Assembly: GCA_025345505.1 (NCBI GenBank)
Contig: JANVCC010000049.1
Coordinates: 6,574,588-6,638,587, forward strand
Reading direction: 5' to 3'
Source: Todiramphus chloris collaris
Taxonomy: Eukaryota; Chordata; Aves; Coraciiformes; Alcedinidae
Length of the DNA stretch: 64,000 nucleotides
In this document: piece by piece, positions 12,071 through 25,299 of the stretch
How positions within the stretch are numbered: the first letter of the stretch is position 1
How the letters are laid out: every line of letters starts with the position of its first letter
Translations under genes and position numbers: made by a program
The notes under the pieces: model-generated
What the model saw: the letters and a program-made list of their open reading frames with translations, nothing else
Told to the model about the DNA's origin: nothing
The model's database searches: none

Positions 12071-15000
12071 GTGAGTATTTTTATTAAAAATTACTCCCAT
12101 AGGCTGATTGTTATTATTCCTCTTTTTAATCCTGCTGTGATCTCCCTTAGGCCAGTCAAACTGAGAAGAGACAAACTTTAATCTGTGATTGCTTTTACAC
12201 TCGCTTGTGTTTCACGCGTGTTGGGAGGTGCGAGGCTCCTGCGTGCGCTCCCCCGGTGTGCTCTTCCATTGCTTTCTTCTGGCAGTTGATTTTCTCCTTT
12301 TAAAGGCAGTCTGTACTCTAAAGGTGGAAACTGCTCTTTCTTAATCCTGTGTTCCTTGCTAGTATTGTTCTACCTTTGTCAAGGCATGGGATTAGCCAAG
12401 GCTCAATGTGATCTGGGCCTTTTCATCAGTAAGCATTTGGGATGGGAGAGAAAGCAGGACAGCCACGCTTAGCTTTAAAGCCAGCCTTAAAGAGATTCAG
12501 CTTTCTCTGGGAAGGGGCCAACTGCAGTATTTTACATTTGAGCTCATTCCAGCTCTAAGATCTTGTCTAATCTGTGGACACAGGGAGTTCAGTGTGGTTG
12601 GGAAGGCCAATAATGGTCCTTCAAAGGGAGCCTCAGCGATCCCCATTCGGTGCCAGACCACTAGGATGACGTCTGGACCTGCAGGACAGCTACAGTTCTG
12701 GATTATGGTCCAGCAATTGGGAAAGTGCAAATGCAAGTTGAACCTGCAGTCATATATAATGGCAAACTTTGGGCTCAACCCCACGGGCTGCTCTCTTGGA
12801 GCATGAGCACGTAAACTCTGGTGATGGGAGTGTGTGCTTGACACACGCCCAGACCTCTGAGACTGCAGAGCAAGCTCTTTGCTGTGTGTTCTTTCTCAGA
12901 AGACATGCAGAATGGGTACAAACAATAGGTTAAAGAACTTCTTAGCTGTTTAATTAAAAAAATCATCACTGTTGCTGACTTCAGCCTTCAGAATCTAGAC
13001 CGCCTAAGTCCTTGTTGTATCCTCAGTTACGAACCCCATGGCAAGAAAACAGTGCTGATACACCCTTCCGCCCCTTCCAGCCCTGCTGCCACATTTGTAG
13101 TGGCTTCCATCAACCAGAGATAGTCCCTGAAAGTCATAGCATCCAGCAAACCAGCCCCTCCTCCTTGGTTCCTCCTGCCAGAGAATCCAGTTAACAGAGG
13201 TACTTTGTCTTATTCACTCCAGGCCCATTTAGCTGTGGTTTCTTATCTCCCCCTTTTTTCACTGTTTTGTGATCTCCTCAAGGCTGACTTTTTGTTCATG
13301 TATTTAGAGCATGCTAAAAAGTTCTTGCTCCAACCTCCCCAATCATTCTTTCTCAGCCCTTCTCCTTACAAAGGGCTCCTATGGGAATCCTGCTCTTTCC
13401 TGTGCTTCGTTTCATAATCTTCTACTCCAGCCTCAAATATTCTATGATAGATCTTGCTGATTCACCAATTAAATTGAGCAGAATAATTTGAAATTCTTTA
13501 AAAGTAATGTTTAACACCTTAAATCAGCTCTATTGATTCTTTTCTCATGTGGCACCTGTTAGGTGTTTTCTGAGAAGGTAAAAAAAATGCACCACTTTTA
13601 CTCTTTTTTTTTCCTGACTTTTGGCTTTCATGGCAGCACAATATTTGACTCTCTGCTCCCTGTCTTGCTCTGAAACAGTTTATCAAATTTCCTTCAACAA
13701 TTACTGTCTGCTCCTCTATTATTCACTTTCACTAGCTTGATTCTTTCCTATCAATCAGCCTTCTTTTCCCTCTCCAGCCTTCATTTTGTCAGCATAAAAG
13801 TCGCCTGCCTTGAACTGCAGTCCAGGCTAAATGCAGACTTTTAACCCTTCCCACAAGTGCCCAGCCCTCTCTACCTTAATGCCAATGCAGCAATTAATTT
13901 TCTATCTCCCTAGTTCAGCTTAAGCTGTTTGAGCTCTCTGCTAGTGTGGGATTTCTGAGTCAATAAAATGGTCTTCTGCAGGTTTTGCTCACCAGCCCAA
14001 TGACATTCCAAGTTTCATCAACATTTTGGTGGGTGCTGTAAGTTTTTAGGGCTGAAGTGAAACCTATTGCAGTACTATAGCTTCTCACTGGTTTCTGTGT
14101 GCTTCAAATGAATCTCTGTCAAAGAACTCACCATGCTATGAATATCTCCTCCATCTATGTAATTGGTTTCAAGTAAGACTGTGGGGTGGTTGTTTTTTGC
14201 TCCTGAAAACAAAAGTTGGTCATTCATTACGACCACAGAAGTGGATTCTGCTCCGTGTTCTGCTGTGGCCCGTGTGTGTTCTTGTCATCTTTACCTTTCA
14301 ATCTCCTCTGCATCCTCCCTACCCTGCTTCCGTCCCCCGGAGTGCCAGTATTGCTGAGTGCATTCACCTCAGAGTATTCATGTGTTTACATTTTAAAGGC
14401 TCTCAGAGAAAATAGGTTTTCAGAAGTAGGAAGTCAAACTCTGGTTTTATCATAATCATTAATAAAGCAATTAATATGGTCCCAGCGCTATAAAATTCGA
14501 AGACCCTTGGTGTAGGTCATGCTTAGAAGTACATGTCTTTTGTACTAGCGAAATGATAAATTTCAAATGAAAATGAGAAATGTTTTCCACTCTTTTCATG
14601 GAATGTGAAAGAAAAAGCCTTAGAATTTTACTGGATTGTTAAATGAAGGACATTGGGTGTGCTATTCTTACTCAGTGCTATTTAGCCTCAGAAAAATATG
14701 AAATATTATATTTTTCCAATGGAAAAAAAAAAGGTAGTTTTAAGGTAAAAAATACTGTTTATGACTGAATTGTTTATGAAAAGTATATAATTTTGCACAA
14801 CCCCAAAGCCTCAGTCACAAAGCTGTTCTTGCAGTGGCCTGACACCAGTGGCAGCAGAAATCCAGCATGAGCCAGGGAAGGGACTGACTCCTGCACTCTG
14901 CAGGCTGGTGTCTGGCTGTGTTGTTCATATGGAGGACACCGGAAAGAAAGTAATTGTATCTGTGCTTCCTATCAATTAGGATCAAAGCTACTTAGCTGGC

Positions 15001-17159
15001 TGAGATATGCTTCCTCTGAATCCTCATTCTGGGTTTCTGTCGTGCTTCTCTAATCTTCTACAAAGTAACATTTCCATAAAAAACATTTCCATTTCTCCTG
15101 CTTATTTTTGTTAAGTGGAAAGTCTCCTTAATGACATTTTTTTGGATTCAAAAACTCCTCATCTAGGTCAGCATTTTCAGAATGCCAGTTTCCCAGTTGT
15201 TATATTGCTATGCCTCAAATCCTTAATTTTAAACAATAAAAGTCTTGGAACAGTTCTTGCTTTTCTTTAATTTCCTTCCTTCTGAGAGCTGAATTTTTCC
15301 TCTCATCACAGTCTCCATCCCAGCTTCAACCCATTTATCAATTTATAAGTCTCGCTTCTTCCAGAATAGTTTTTTCAGATACGTATTTTTAGACGAGAGC
15401 TGTTCCATCTTTCCAAAATGATCACTTCAACCTCAGCCACTGGAGCTCAGACATACAATATTTAAATTATTATTTATAGTACAGGAACATGCGGAGACTT
15501 TCATTAAAGATAAGGCATTAGGCATGTGCCTTGATGAGTGAAGGCACAGTGAGTGATAGTCCCTACTCTGAGCAGTTTGCATTCTTAAGCCTGGGTGGAC
15601 TCGTTGGGAGAGTTTAAGGAGAAATTTAACCCAGACATGCATTAGCATCCCTATCATCCAGGGCTGGAGACAGTCTCCAAGTCTTGTCAGAGCTACCCAG
15701 CCCTGCCTTCCCCATCAGTACCACCCCATCTCAGTGTGATGATGCTTTTGTCTCGGTGCCTGATAGACAAGAGAGACAGCAGGACAATATCAAACAGGGG
15801 GATGAGGGAACTGAGTGCCATGTGAGCACGAACAGCCAAAGGAGATACCAAGTGAGCACACTTATGTCCACCGAGCAGAGGAATGCACTAAAGTGATCCC
15901 CAGAGCTGCAACCAGGATGGTATAGCTCTAGGGCACAATAATGAAATACCACTGTGAGATAACAGATACAGACATGGCCAGACAACTCCAGATTCCAGCA
16001 CTTTTCCAGTCATTGCTAGAGGTCCCTCTTCTCCAGTGTGCCCCTAATTCCTCAGCTAGTACCAACGCAAAATGTGTCAGGCTTCTACAGTCTGGTGCAT
16101 TTCTGTGCTGAAAGCAACCTTTCTACCTGGATTACCATTTCTAGCTCAAATTTTTTTCACTAAGTAGTGTAAATTAGTTCTGTGTGACTTGATGGATTCT
16201 CTCTCTCTCCACTGACAACAGTGATAAAAGATCTGACCCTTTTCTGGGCATTTGTAAAACCAAACATACAAAATCTAATTTGTTTAGGACCAAGCTTTTA
16301 ATTGCTTTACCATCACGATGTGAATCTGAATGCTTCAGCAATCTTGGGGATTGATCAACTGATTCATAATAAGGGACTTGTCCTGAGAGGGACTGTTGCC
16401 CTTAGGTGTAGTAATATAAACATTTTCAGGAAGTCGGGATGTTGGTGCTGACTTCTTTGGGGCAAGGATTTGGTGTACACCTTCTGAACCCTGTTGTGGT
16501 TGCTGCCAAAATGTCCTAGTAAAATGATCTTTCAAGCTGCTCTTCTTATCAGGACTGAACGGTATAACTGAGAAATGAAGCTTAACAACACTGGCCAGTG
16601 TTTTTCTCAGCTCCCAGGTGTCCAAAAATGAGGCCGTGTTCCCTGACCTAACACGGCAGAACAAAACCCCCTGCAGGCTTCAGTGGGTTGGTTTGGGGGT
16701 TGACGGCTCAGAATTAAGGTTGCAAACCAAAACTGATACTTCCATGCAGAACATTCCTGGTCTTAAAATGCCTTTAATTCATTTAGGGCTTTTTGCCCTG
16801 GACCACAGTTCATAAAGCCTTCTTTAGCCTTTCAGAGGCTACACTGTTTGTGCTGGCGAGTATCAACTCAGAATAATTATTTCTTTCCTCAGAGAAATCC
16901 CCTGTGTTTTACTCATAAATAAAAAAGAAAAGGAAGAAACATTCTTGATGGTATTTTTGCGATTTGACTTTGCCATCAGAATAGAACTGCACATATACAG
17001 CACTTGTCGTCCCTAAAACTTACATTTTGAAAGTTCTTTGAAGATGTAAATTACAGATCTTTCATATGAAAAGTTAATGAAGGACTCTAAACAAAATAAA
17101 ATAGAAATGATGACATGAAAGAGCCTTCTTATGGCTTCAATAACAAGATAAACAGTTTA
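12071..17159. other. unique sequence, pyrimidine-skewed in part
   Basis: About 13.0-13.95 kb is conspicuously rich in C and T on the plus strand, with no recognised element. Short A- and T-runs are scattered, for example in 14.70-14.76 kb. No gene or RNA gene is recognised. Confidence 0.5.
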
Positions 17160-18250
17160 ATATTCCACATACTGCATTAAAAATAACAGCTGGGCTCTGT
17201 GGAGACAAATCCCCTAACTCAACTACATCGGTTTTCACATGAGCTGAGCACAGTTAGGAAGACTGATGACTCTCCCTTAATTGTCACCTCCTTTTGGCCC
17301 CCGGAAACGCTGAAGGCAGCCGACACCTACTAAGTTTTAGCAGACACCACAAGTACTTTAACAAATACAGTAGTGAAGTGCCATTACCACCAACACTTCA
17401 GTAGCTTCCAAAGTGATAGACATATACTGTATTGACAGCCTAGAATTCTAATGAGCTATAGCTGTTTCAGACTCTATTGATCGGTCTTTTTTTCTCCTCC
17501 TCCGATTCAGACAAGAGGAAACAAGAACCAGCATTTCATTAAAAGGCCAGTGATTCATATTTCATGAATACTTGTGAGTGAACATGTCCTGTAAAATAAC
17601 CAATTAATTCAGCCATGTTAAGACTCAGGCTGAAAACTGCAAACTGCACCACTACATTTAGAGAAGCCCAGAATGGCACAAGGTTCAAAATTTCCTACCG
17701 TATAAAAAGTTCCTGAATAAGATTTTGATCCACATCCCTTGGTTCACTTCACTTCACTTCACTTTCTACTCCTCGTCTTTCCTGACGGCTTCTCCTGTGT
17801 ATATTGTTCTGTGTGACCATTGTACCGTGCTGTTCACAGCTCAAGATGCTTCAATATACAATGCCCATTTTTCTGTGAGTGCTTTTGGGTGGCGGGGGTT
17901 TTGACAGCATCACGGATTCAAGTTAAAAGTGACCAAGAGAGCAGGAGAAGGAGTAGCCGGCAATAATGATTTGCAAATTGTGTTAATTTCATAGTGGAAT
18001 CCTGCTTTTTGATAGGATTTAATGCGTAATGAGCTCCTGAGACGTTATTTTTGCTTCAAAGCTTTGCTGAGTACTAGATCCTATTAAATTCTTGCAGTGC
18101 GCACACCAAAAAAATACTTTGAGCTAATTTTAATAATTTTTAATTGAAGGAATATTTTTATTCCAATTTGAATATTCAAGCTGTTTAAAAGTTAACACAG
18201 TCTCAAAGTATTCATCAGTCTTTTGCTTCCATAATATCTTTTTTTAGGCA
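17160..18250. promoter_or_regulatory. candidate conserved non-coding element (texture only)
   Basis: AT-rich unique sequence with many TAAT/ATTA cores and several short palindromes. Examples are GGAATA at 18149-18154 paired with TATTCC at 18159-18164, and the perfect 12-base palindrome TTGAATATTCAA at 18168-18179. A (TTCAC) microsatellite lies at 17743-17764. This texture is typical of deeply conserved vertebrate enhancers, but conservation cannot be seen from one sequence. Confidence 0.2.
17743..17764 (+). repeat. (TTCAC)n microsatellite
   Basis: Four and a half uninterrupted copies of a TTCAC pentamer. Confidence 0.9.
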
Positions 18251-18684
18251 GCCTGTGGTTTTTGTTTTGTCCCGGATTTGTTTTTCAGACCCAACGGAAA
18301 CAAACTCAGACTTTTTTGCTATTTATTTCTTTTAAAGTGCCTGCACGCTGCAGCTTAATCTCCATTCTTTTTATTGCTGTTTTATAGTCTGCCATTATTG
18401 TTTGTTAGTTTCCTTCGCTTTTTTCCTAAAAGCAGAAACAAAATACAAATTTCCCTGCTAGTCCTTTCTTGTGTCGTAGCAGGAGCCAGATTTGTGTGTC
18501 TGCGTGTCACGCTCAGTAACATATGTATTTCGTTGTTAGTAGCGTTGTTATGTTATGTTAAATCTTATGGACCCCAACAGAGGCTGGCATCCCAGGTTGC
18601 AAGGCAGCTAGCAGGAGACCAAACAGCATCACAATCTACATACATAAGCGAGAAATGTGGCTTACTGCCATGTTTTGGGAAGGG
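18251..18684. other. unique sequence
   Basis: T-rich unique sequence. A 118-codon open frame starts at 18374 but has no recognised domain and runs into a MIR relic, so I do not call it a gene. Confidence 0.45.
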
Positions 18685-18780
18685 AAAGCAGATGCAGGGA
18701 GATTCAGTGATCTGTTTCAAGCCTTCCTAAAGATCTGGGATTGGTTCCTGTAGCCACAAGACTGTTTCTCTGATTCATTT
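18685..18780 (-). repeat. MIR SINE relic
   Basis: The plus strand resembles an inverted MIR. GATGCAGGGAGATTCAGTGA matches the inverted core that in MIR reads GATGGGGAAACTGAGG. It is followed by AGATCTGGGATTGGTTCCTG and ACAAGACTGTTTCTCTGA, matching the MIR segment GAGCTGGGATTAGAACCCAGGT followed by CCAGTGCTCT. MIRs are ancient amniote tRNA-derived SINEs and survive in birds as degraded scraps like this one. Confidence 0.6.
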
Positions 18781-21700
18781 ATCCTCTCAACCTTATTCCT
18801 GCTCTCTAAAATCACATGAAAAGCTGGAGGACAGTAGGCAGTTATGTGACAAATGAAACACAACCGTGTAGTTTGTCTCTTACACAACTCTACTAATTTT
18901 AAGCATGGTATAGACTAAGAAATTGAAGTTAAAGTCTCAACTGTGCTGAAGGTAAAGCCTGACTAAACAAACTCTGTGCCTGAGGCCCTCTCACATGACG
19001 ACTGCTCAAGCTATGTCAGGCATGAAGAAGTCCCGAGTCCCACATCTCTACCTGCTGCAGGATTTGGGGCTAGCAGAGGTAGGTGCTGGTGAAGCTGGCG
19101 CTCGTGATCCCAGCTTGTCCATCATTTCCATGCGGCTGTCAGCAGGGAGTGTGCAGCCAGACACTCTGGTGACAGAGGTGTGGAGTGGCCATGGGCTTAG
19201 CTGTGAGGACCCAAGGCTTTTGGTTTGCTGCGGTGACTTCGCAGGGTTCTGTTCCTGGTGCAGCTGGTAAAAGTTGGGGATTTTCTGGTAAATGAGAGTG
19301 ACCCTAATGAGCCAGTCAGTCTTTCTCTCTCCGTCGCCATGTTAATTTTTAGGAATCAGAGACAGATGGTTAAGAGCTTTTAGATGTTTGGGGTGACCTT
19401 GGGGAGGCTCTAAACTGCAATGCAAAATTGCAAATGGTAAATGCAGTAAGCAGATTAAGAGTCTGGCACTCTGGTAAATCTCAAGACCTAGTCTTATGTT
19501 GCTATTTTTCCCCTATGGCAAACTTAGAGATTTCAGAATGACTTTGCTATAGCAGTGACTTGAAAATTATAGTGAGTGAGCATTCCCTTTTAAATAATGG
19601 ATTATGAGGCAAAGATTAATTTTTGCTCAATTTTCACACTAATTCAGTGCCTTGCTGCCAGCAGAAGCACAAAGAAGGACATGAATTCACAGTGGCTTTC
19701 TTTTCTCTCAAAGCCTTAACATGCTTTTATTGGATGGGACTGTTTGCAATAAAGTCCTATCATTCACATCTGTCTGTCTACCTAACCACAGGATTTGACA
19801 TCTCTGGAACATCCTTTGGTTAGTGTCATCAGTGAGGATAGTCAAATGACTTCTCAGTGCCTGTCTGAAGGAAACCAGTCCTCTCCTGCTGCAGACAGGT
19901 CACATACCAGCCATCCTTCTGACAGCCAACACCCGGCAGCTGATTTTTAGGCCGACTGAAAAAGAGGGGAAGACAGAGAGAGAGAAGGGAAGAGAGAAAG
20001 ACAGGCAACTGGGAAGAGGTGAAACCAGAAATGCAACGTCCCAGAGGCATTTATCAGCCCAAATGAAATGGAAACAGTGAAAGGAAACACTGCTTTGCTT
20101 TTCTCAAAATTGTATTTCCAGTTGAATGAGTTGAAAAGAAAATATCCTTGCCTTTTCCTGTGATTTTGAGAGATCTGTTTGCTAAGTCTGCAGACTTAGT
20201 AGGAGAGGGAAGGAGTATTTATTTTCCGTATACGTTGGTAATTTATGAGGTTGCTATAAATGCAGAGTTTATGGAAGTAAAATCAGGCCATGAAATAAAA
20301 AGGCTTTTATTCAAATATCCCAGCTTATTAATTCTTTCTAATTCTTCACAGAAAAGGCGATGAGTGAGGATGCACACAAGGTTTACTGAATTTTAAGAGG
20401 GAGAAGATCCAGTAAAAGTAGCAAATGCAGGTATATTTTAAAAATAGAAAAAGGGGAAAGATAAGTGAATCTTATTAGGGTTTGAAATGTAATCGAATTT
20501 TCCTTTTCCTATTTTGCCATCAAACATGTCAGAAAGAAGTTTACTGTTCTGGGAAAGGATCTTGCATTACTAACTAACCTGTGTAAAGTGGCTTTGCCTT
20601 CTTGTGCAGTAGGGTGTGACTGACGGGATGTAAATGCAGCTGTTATCTATGACACATGAATGGGTGGAGAGGAGATTTAGAGCCTTGAGCAAGAAATAAG
20701 ACTCCGCGATTGCTTTCTCTGGGAATTAGTGTTCCACCAGGAGCAGAAATGGGGCAAACATATTGTTCTTTATAAGAAATATTAAGTGCCAATTCTACAG
20801 AGTCCCCATCAATATGCATGGCTGTGTGTTGTGTTATTGTCCTGCCTTGACCTCCAGAAGCCTCCAAGAGGATGAAGAGGTGGAAAAGGATCCTATTATA
20901 TGATGCATTGCTCTTCTGGGTTTGGTTTGGGTTAAATATCACCAGCAGCTGCTGGCCTCAGCAGTTGGGAGGGGCCACAGTCGGAATAAACAACTGAACC
21001 AGTCAACGGGTGTTTGATATCATACTTAGTCCTGGTCCTGTGTTTGGGGAGGGCTGGCTTAAGGCAGGAGGGCCTTTTTTTCAGCTTGTTTCAGCATATA
21101 GCTTCAGTGTGGCTGGAGCAGGGAAAGTGGTGTCTTTGGCACAGGTAGAACCTATCACTTGCTTTGTCTATCATTTCATTAGTACTATCATTAGTACTGT
21201 TGTTATCTTCTCTCTTTGTGTTCTTTTATTGAACTCAACCCATTATTATCATCTCAACGCCTGGGGTCTCACCTATTTTCTTCCTCCCCATTTTCCTTCC
21301 CACACACCAGGGGGTGGGGGGAAGTGGCAAGCAAGCAGCTGTGTGGTGGGTAGCTGCTGGCAGAGCCTAAACCACAACAGCTGCAAGAAACATAGAAAGA
21401 TAGAGGGGCTGCTAAAGTATCAGAAAGTCTGAGGCCAAGATCCTGTACCTAAAAGTCTCAAAAGCTTTCAGAAATCTATCCTTTTAAAATGCCTTTTGGA
21501 AGAAGAGAGTCAGGGTAGCATGAAGCTTTCGTATCTGCTGGCTTCATGTCAGCAGGCCCTCCCGGGGCATGCCACGCTTCCTGGTGGCTGCTTTACACTG
21601 ATATTTGCATCTGGGGAGAGAGAAGACATGCAAACAAAGGTGTATTGAATGCTGGACTTCATATGTTCGCTGATACTGATCTCACAGAGCAATTGTTTGG

Positions 21701-22261
21701 AGGCCTTCACCAAATCAAGTCCTTTCTATTAGCTAGCTTTGGAAAAAATGCAAATGTCCCAAGAAATAACTCCTTTTCTTGGCAGACCTGGAGGCCCTTC
21801 ACTGCTTTCTCTCATCCTTTACTCTCTAAGTTTGTAACATCTGAGTGTATTTAGTATTTCCTAGCTGTCTTTAGGCTGTCTTTTAACTTCCCCACCCTCC
21901 CTCAAATAAAAAAAATAGCAAAACAAACCAAGCTGACTCTCTATAAGCTTTTGGATGTGAAGCGTGAGGGTGCGAATAAATCCCATAGCTTTTCCTGGCT
22001 AAGAGGAGCAACTAAGTAGCAGAACATCAGAGGAGCTGGTGACAGCTGTTGCCACCCAGCTCACTGGGATGACTAAGATGGGTTGGACAGAAGCTAAGAT
22101 CTGTTTCCTTGAATTAAATTTGTTAGCACTCTGTAGTTGAGGCAAATGGTGTAAAATGAGGAAGATGGTCGCTGCAATGGCTCTGAGCGGAAGCATAAGC
22201 ATCCTTCCCATCTTGGTGTCTCCTGGCCTCATGTGTCCATCTCAGCTACTCATCTCTGCAG
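18781..22261. other. unique sequence with a purine-rich tract
   Basis: Contains a near-pure A/G tract at 19957-20003 with GA runs. Open frames such as 21010-21432 have no recognised domain. No gene is called. Confidence 0.5.
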
Positions 22262-22288
22262 GGGTTCACTGTGATCCCCAGTGCCCCG
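22262..22288 (+). other. candidate 27-base microexon
   Basis: A strong acceptor (TACTCATCTCTGCAG, pyrimidine-rich upstream) and a strong donor (CCCCG then GTGAGTGC at 22289) lie only 27 bases apart. The 27 bases are open and divisible by three (GFTVIPSAP in the first frame), which is the usual form of vertebrate neuronal microexons. No gene context is visible, so chance pairing is likely. Confidence 0.12.
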
Positions 22289-24975
22289 GTGAGTGCAGCT
22301 CTGGCAGGATGTACATTAAAGCTGGTAGCGTGTGGTACAGGAGCAGCCCTGCTCCTGGAGTGTCAGTTGGCTGGATGACACGGAGCAGTTTCACAGGGCA
22401 CGAATAGACTGGAAGTCTGTGATGAGACTGTAGGACAGAGGGGTTTGAAGAAAGGCAGGCTCTGGAGTTCCTAGTCCAGAGGTACCCCACAGGGGGCTGC
22501 GATTGGGACTGTGATGGCAAGATGAGATGAGCTGCAGTTCACGTAGTGCAGTAGTGCACTAGTAGTATCGCAGTTCGTGATACTTTGGTGTCTTTTTTTG
22601 GAACTCTTTTGATAGTAGAAGTGGCATATGACCTTCTACATTTGAGATCTGATGGCTCAGGAATCTCCAGCTATACTATTGGCCATCAGTCTCTATTCTC
22701 ATATACAGAACTATTGCCAAGCTAAGAAAAGCCTTAGAGAAACCTGGCTTTCCTAAGAAGCAATTCCCATTGTTACATTCGCTAAGACTTCTGGACCCCT
22801 GAGGTATGCAAGGGAGTGTCTGAGTTGTAAGTATCAAAAGAAATTAATTATTCTTTATTATAATTAAGACTTTTTTAATTAGCTGAATAATTAGAAATTT
22901 TCTTGCATTACAGTGCAGCTTTTCACATAGCCAGATAATCTGAAACTTCAGAGGTATTTACGTGAGTAAAAGAAATTTCTAGCATCAACAATTCTCTTTC
23001 AGTAATAAAAAAAATAGCAAATAACAGCTCTACTGCAGCTGCAAGAAAGGCAGCTCTCTTTAAGAGAAGTCTGTCAACTCAAACCTGTCCCTCGAAATGT
23101 ATGTTTTGTAAAAGCCTTCGGAAAATGTTGGGTCGAACTGTTTTAGTGTTATTGTGAGGAAATCAATATTTCCCTGCAGCCTTTGCAACCCCCAAATTGT
23201 AGCATGTTGCTTGTGCAGAAGAAGCTGAAAGTGAAACTTTCTGAAAATGAGAGTGAAGTAAACTGGCCTGCTTCTATAATTTGCCCTAAAAGCATCCCAG
23301 GTAAAAAAATTGGCGCATTAGAGCAGTCAAAAATGAAAACATTTCCTAATCTAAATAGCTGAAGTGGGCAGGGGGTATTGGTGGGGTTTGGGGAGGATTT
23401 TTTTGCTTTTCTTTCAGCATTTGTCCTTCTCCCCTTCATCCTTCCCATCTCCTTCAGTGCTCTGTTACCCATGTGCTCTGATAGATACTGCCATGCAGCA
23501 TGTATTCCAGGCTTGGACCCCCATGAAAGCATCAAGGAAATCATGCAAGATCCCCATGTCCTTTGACGCTGAAATTAGTGAATTGTCTGCAGTGACTCCA
23601 TCACCCCTGGAGAAAAGACGACCTTTTCATAGTGCTCTGAAGTGCCAGCAGCGTGCATCAAACAGGGGTGTGAGCACCAGCTCCATCAGACGTTCTGATG
23701 CATTTGGGACCCTTGAGCTGGCAAGGATTTGGACACTGCTCCCATGTGTTCCTGATCCCCTGCTGTGAACTCTGCTAGGTGATGTGGCCATGGGTTTTGA
23801 CTCCCATGGCCCTGTGGGGTTAAGGTCTGGTCAGGTGATACCAGGAGGAACAGAGCTTATGGTCTTGAATACTCTGGCTGTAGATGGGTGTTTAAAGGTG
23901 CTGAAACTGAATCCCGAAAGGAACCACATTGGTTTGAGCTTGGCTGGGATCTCTGTCAAGGAAATGAAAATGGAAAGTCTGGGAGGTATGTAACTTGCTT
24001 GCAGGTGTGGATGCAGCAGCTTCACAATGTCATGTTCAGCTGTGTCAGACAGAAAAGGTTAAGCCAGGCTGTGGGAGCAGGAGGGCAGAGAGCAAAGGAC
24101 CAGAGGAAAGAAAATGCCGTGCTGACTGTCAGAGTCTGCTCTCTTTGTGTTCTTTGTGCTTAGACTGAAACATCTTCACAGGATTCTTTTTTTTTTTTTC
24201 TCTCTAATCTGGAAATAATTCTGATTTATTTTAAGCCTTCTATTAAGACAAGTCACGCAGCACTGCCTGGCTGGCAGTAGGAGGCTGTCTGTGCGCGTGT
24301 GCGTGTGAATGTGTGTGTGTATTTCCAAGGGTGCTGCCTGCCTTCTTTAGTTGACACTGCAGTCAATTATTGTGTTTTCAATTATATATAAAAGGCAATG
24401 ATGGAATTTTTCATCTTTTATAGCACCACAAATCATAGAGTCCTTTACTGTACGAGCAGCATTGCTGCCATGGTGTGGCATGGCAGATCACAACTTTCAT
24501 GTGCAGACTTGCAGAGGAACCAGTGTTTTCAGGGGTCCCCAAACTGCAAGACCATCACCATGGGGCAGGCAAAGCCCTCACAGGCAGCTGCTCCTCTACA
24601 CGGTCCACTAGAAACCGTCTGACAGGCAATGAAGGGCAATGTGGTCCTTGGGCTATTGCCACAGAAGTGCAGGAAGACCTATTTTCTACATGCTTCACAT
24701 GTTCAGCAGCATGTTTTTGAAGGGGCTGTGCAGCTTGGATGAGCAAATAAGGGTTACAGAGGTTAGGTGAGAAGGTCATTTGTGAGAAGGGTCATGATAC
24801 AGAGAATGACATTGGCTACAATGCAACTTGCCATGAATACCTGAGCCACACAACGGGTCTCTTGCCAGCCCAAAGTAACTTGGTAGATCAGAAGTGAGCA
24901 GGCTGGAAAACTGTTGGAAACTAGGGTCTGTTTCACAGAATGATCATTTAGTTGTACATAATGATAGTCACTTAC
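22289..24975. other. unique sequence with simple repeats
   Basis: Contains an AT-rich palindromic stretch around 22840-22890, a 13-base T-run at 24187-24199 and an imperfect GT-rich microsatellite at 24289-24321. No gene is recognised. Confidence 0.5.
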
Positions 24976-25236
24976 CCACTGCTGTATTTGCAAAGCTAAC
25001 CCTAGAAAACAGGAGGTTGGACTGGCTCATTAAGAGTATTTTCCTTTGGAAACAGACTATATAAGGAAAAATCCGAGGATGTAAGAGTGTACAGGCACCA
25101 TAGTTACTACTAGTAGCCAGAAGATGACACCTCCCATCCAGGGATCTGAACAAGGACTTGCCACTCTCAGGCTTTGTCTTCCTTCGGTTTTGGCGTTTGA
25201 GCGTGTTAATGCCCCATGTAAGTGCCCCAAAATTGT
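24976..25236 (-). other. candidate exon on the minus strand (unknown)
   Basis: Reading the minus strand, an acceptor-like CTGCCCTTCTACAG is followed by 261 bases ending at a donor-like GTGG then GTAAGTGA. One frame is open from before the acceptor to the donor, with intron phase 1 on both sides. The translation, starting DNFGALTWGINTLKRQNRRK, matches no family I know. It lies just upstream of the retroviral fossil and may be chance or part of decayed repeat sequence. Confidence 0.12.
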
Positions 25237-25299
25237 CTGTAGAAGGGCAGCACCAGCTACTGTCGGTTTCTCTGACTTTGTTTAGTAGCAGAGATATTA

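Noticed and set aside
25005-25030. AGGAGGTTGGACTGGCTCAT, resembling a sense CR1 tail
   Set aside because: The match stops after about 20 bases; nothing else of CR1 follows.
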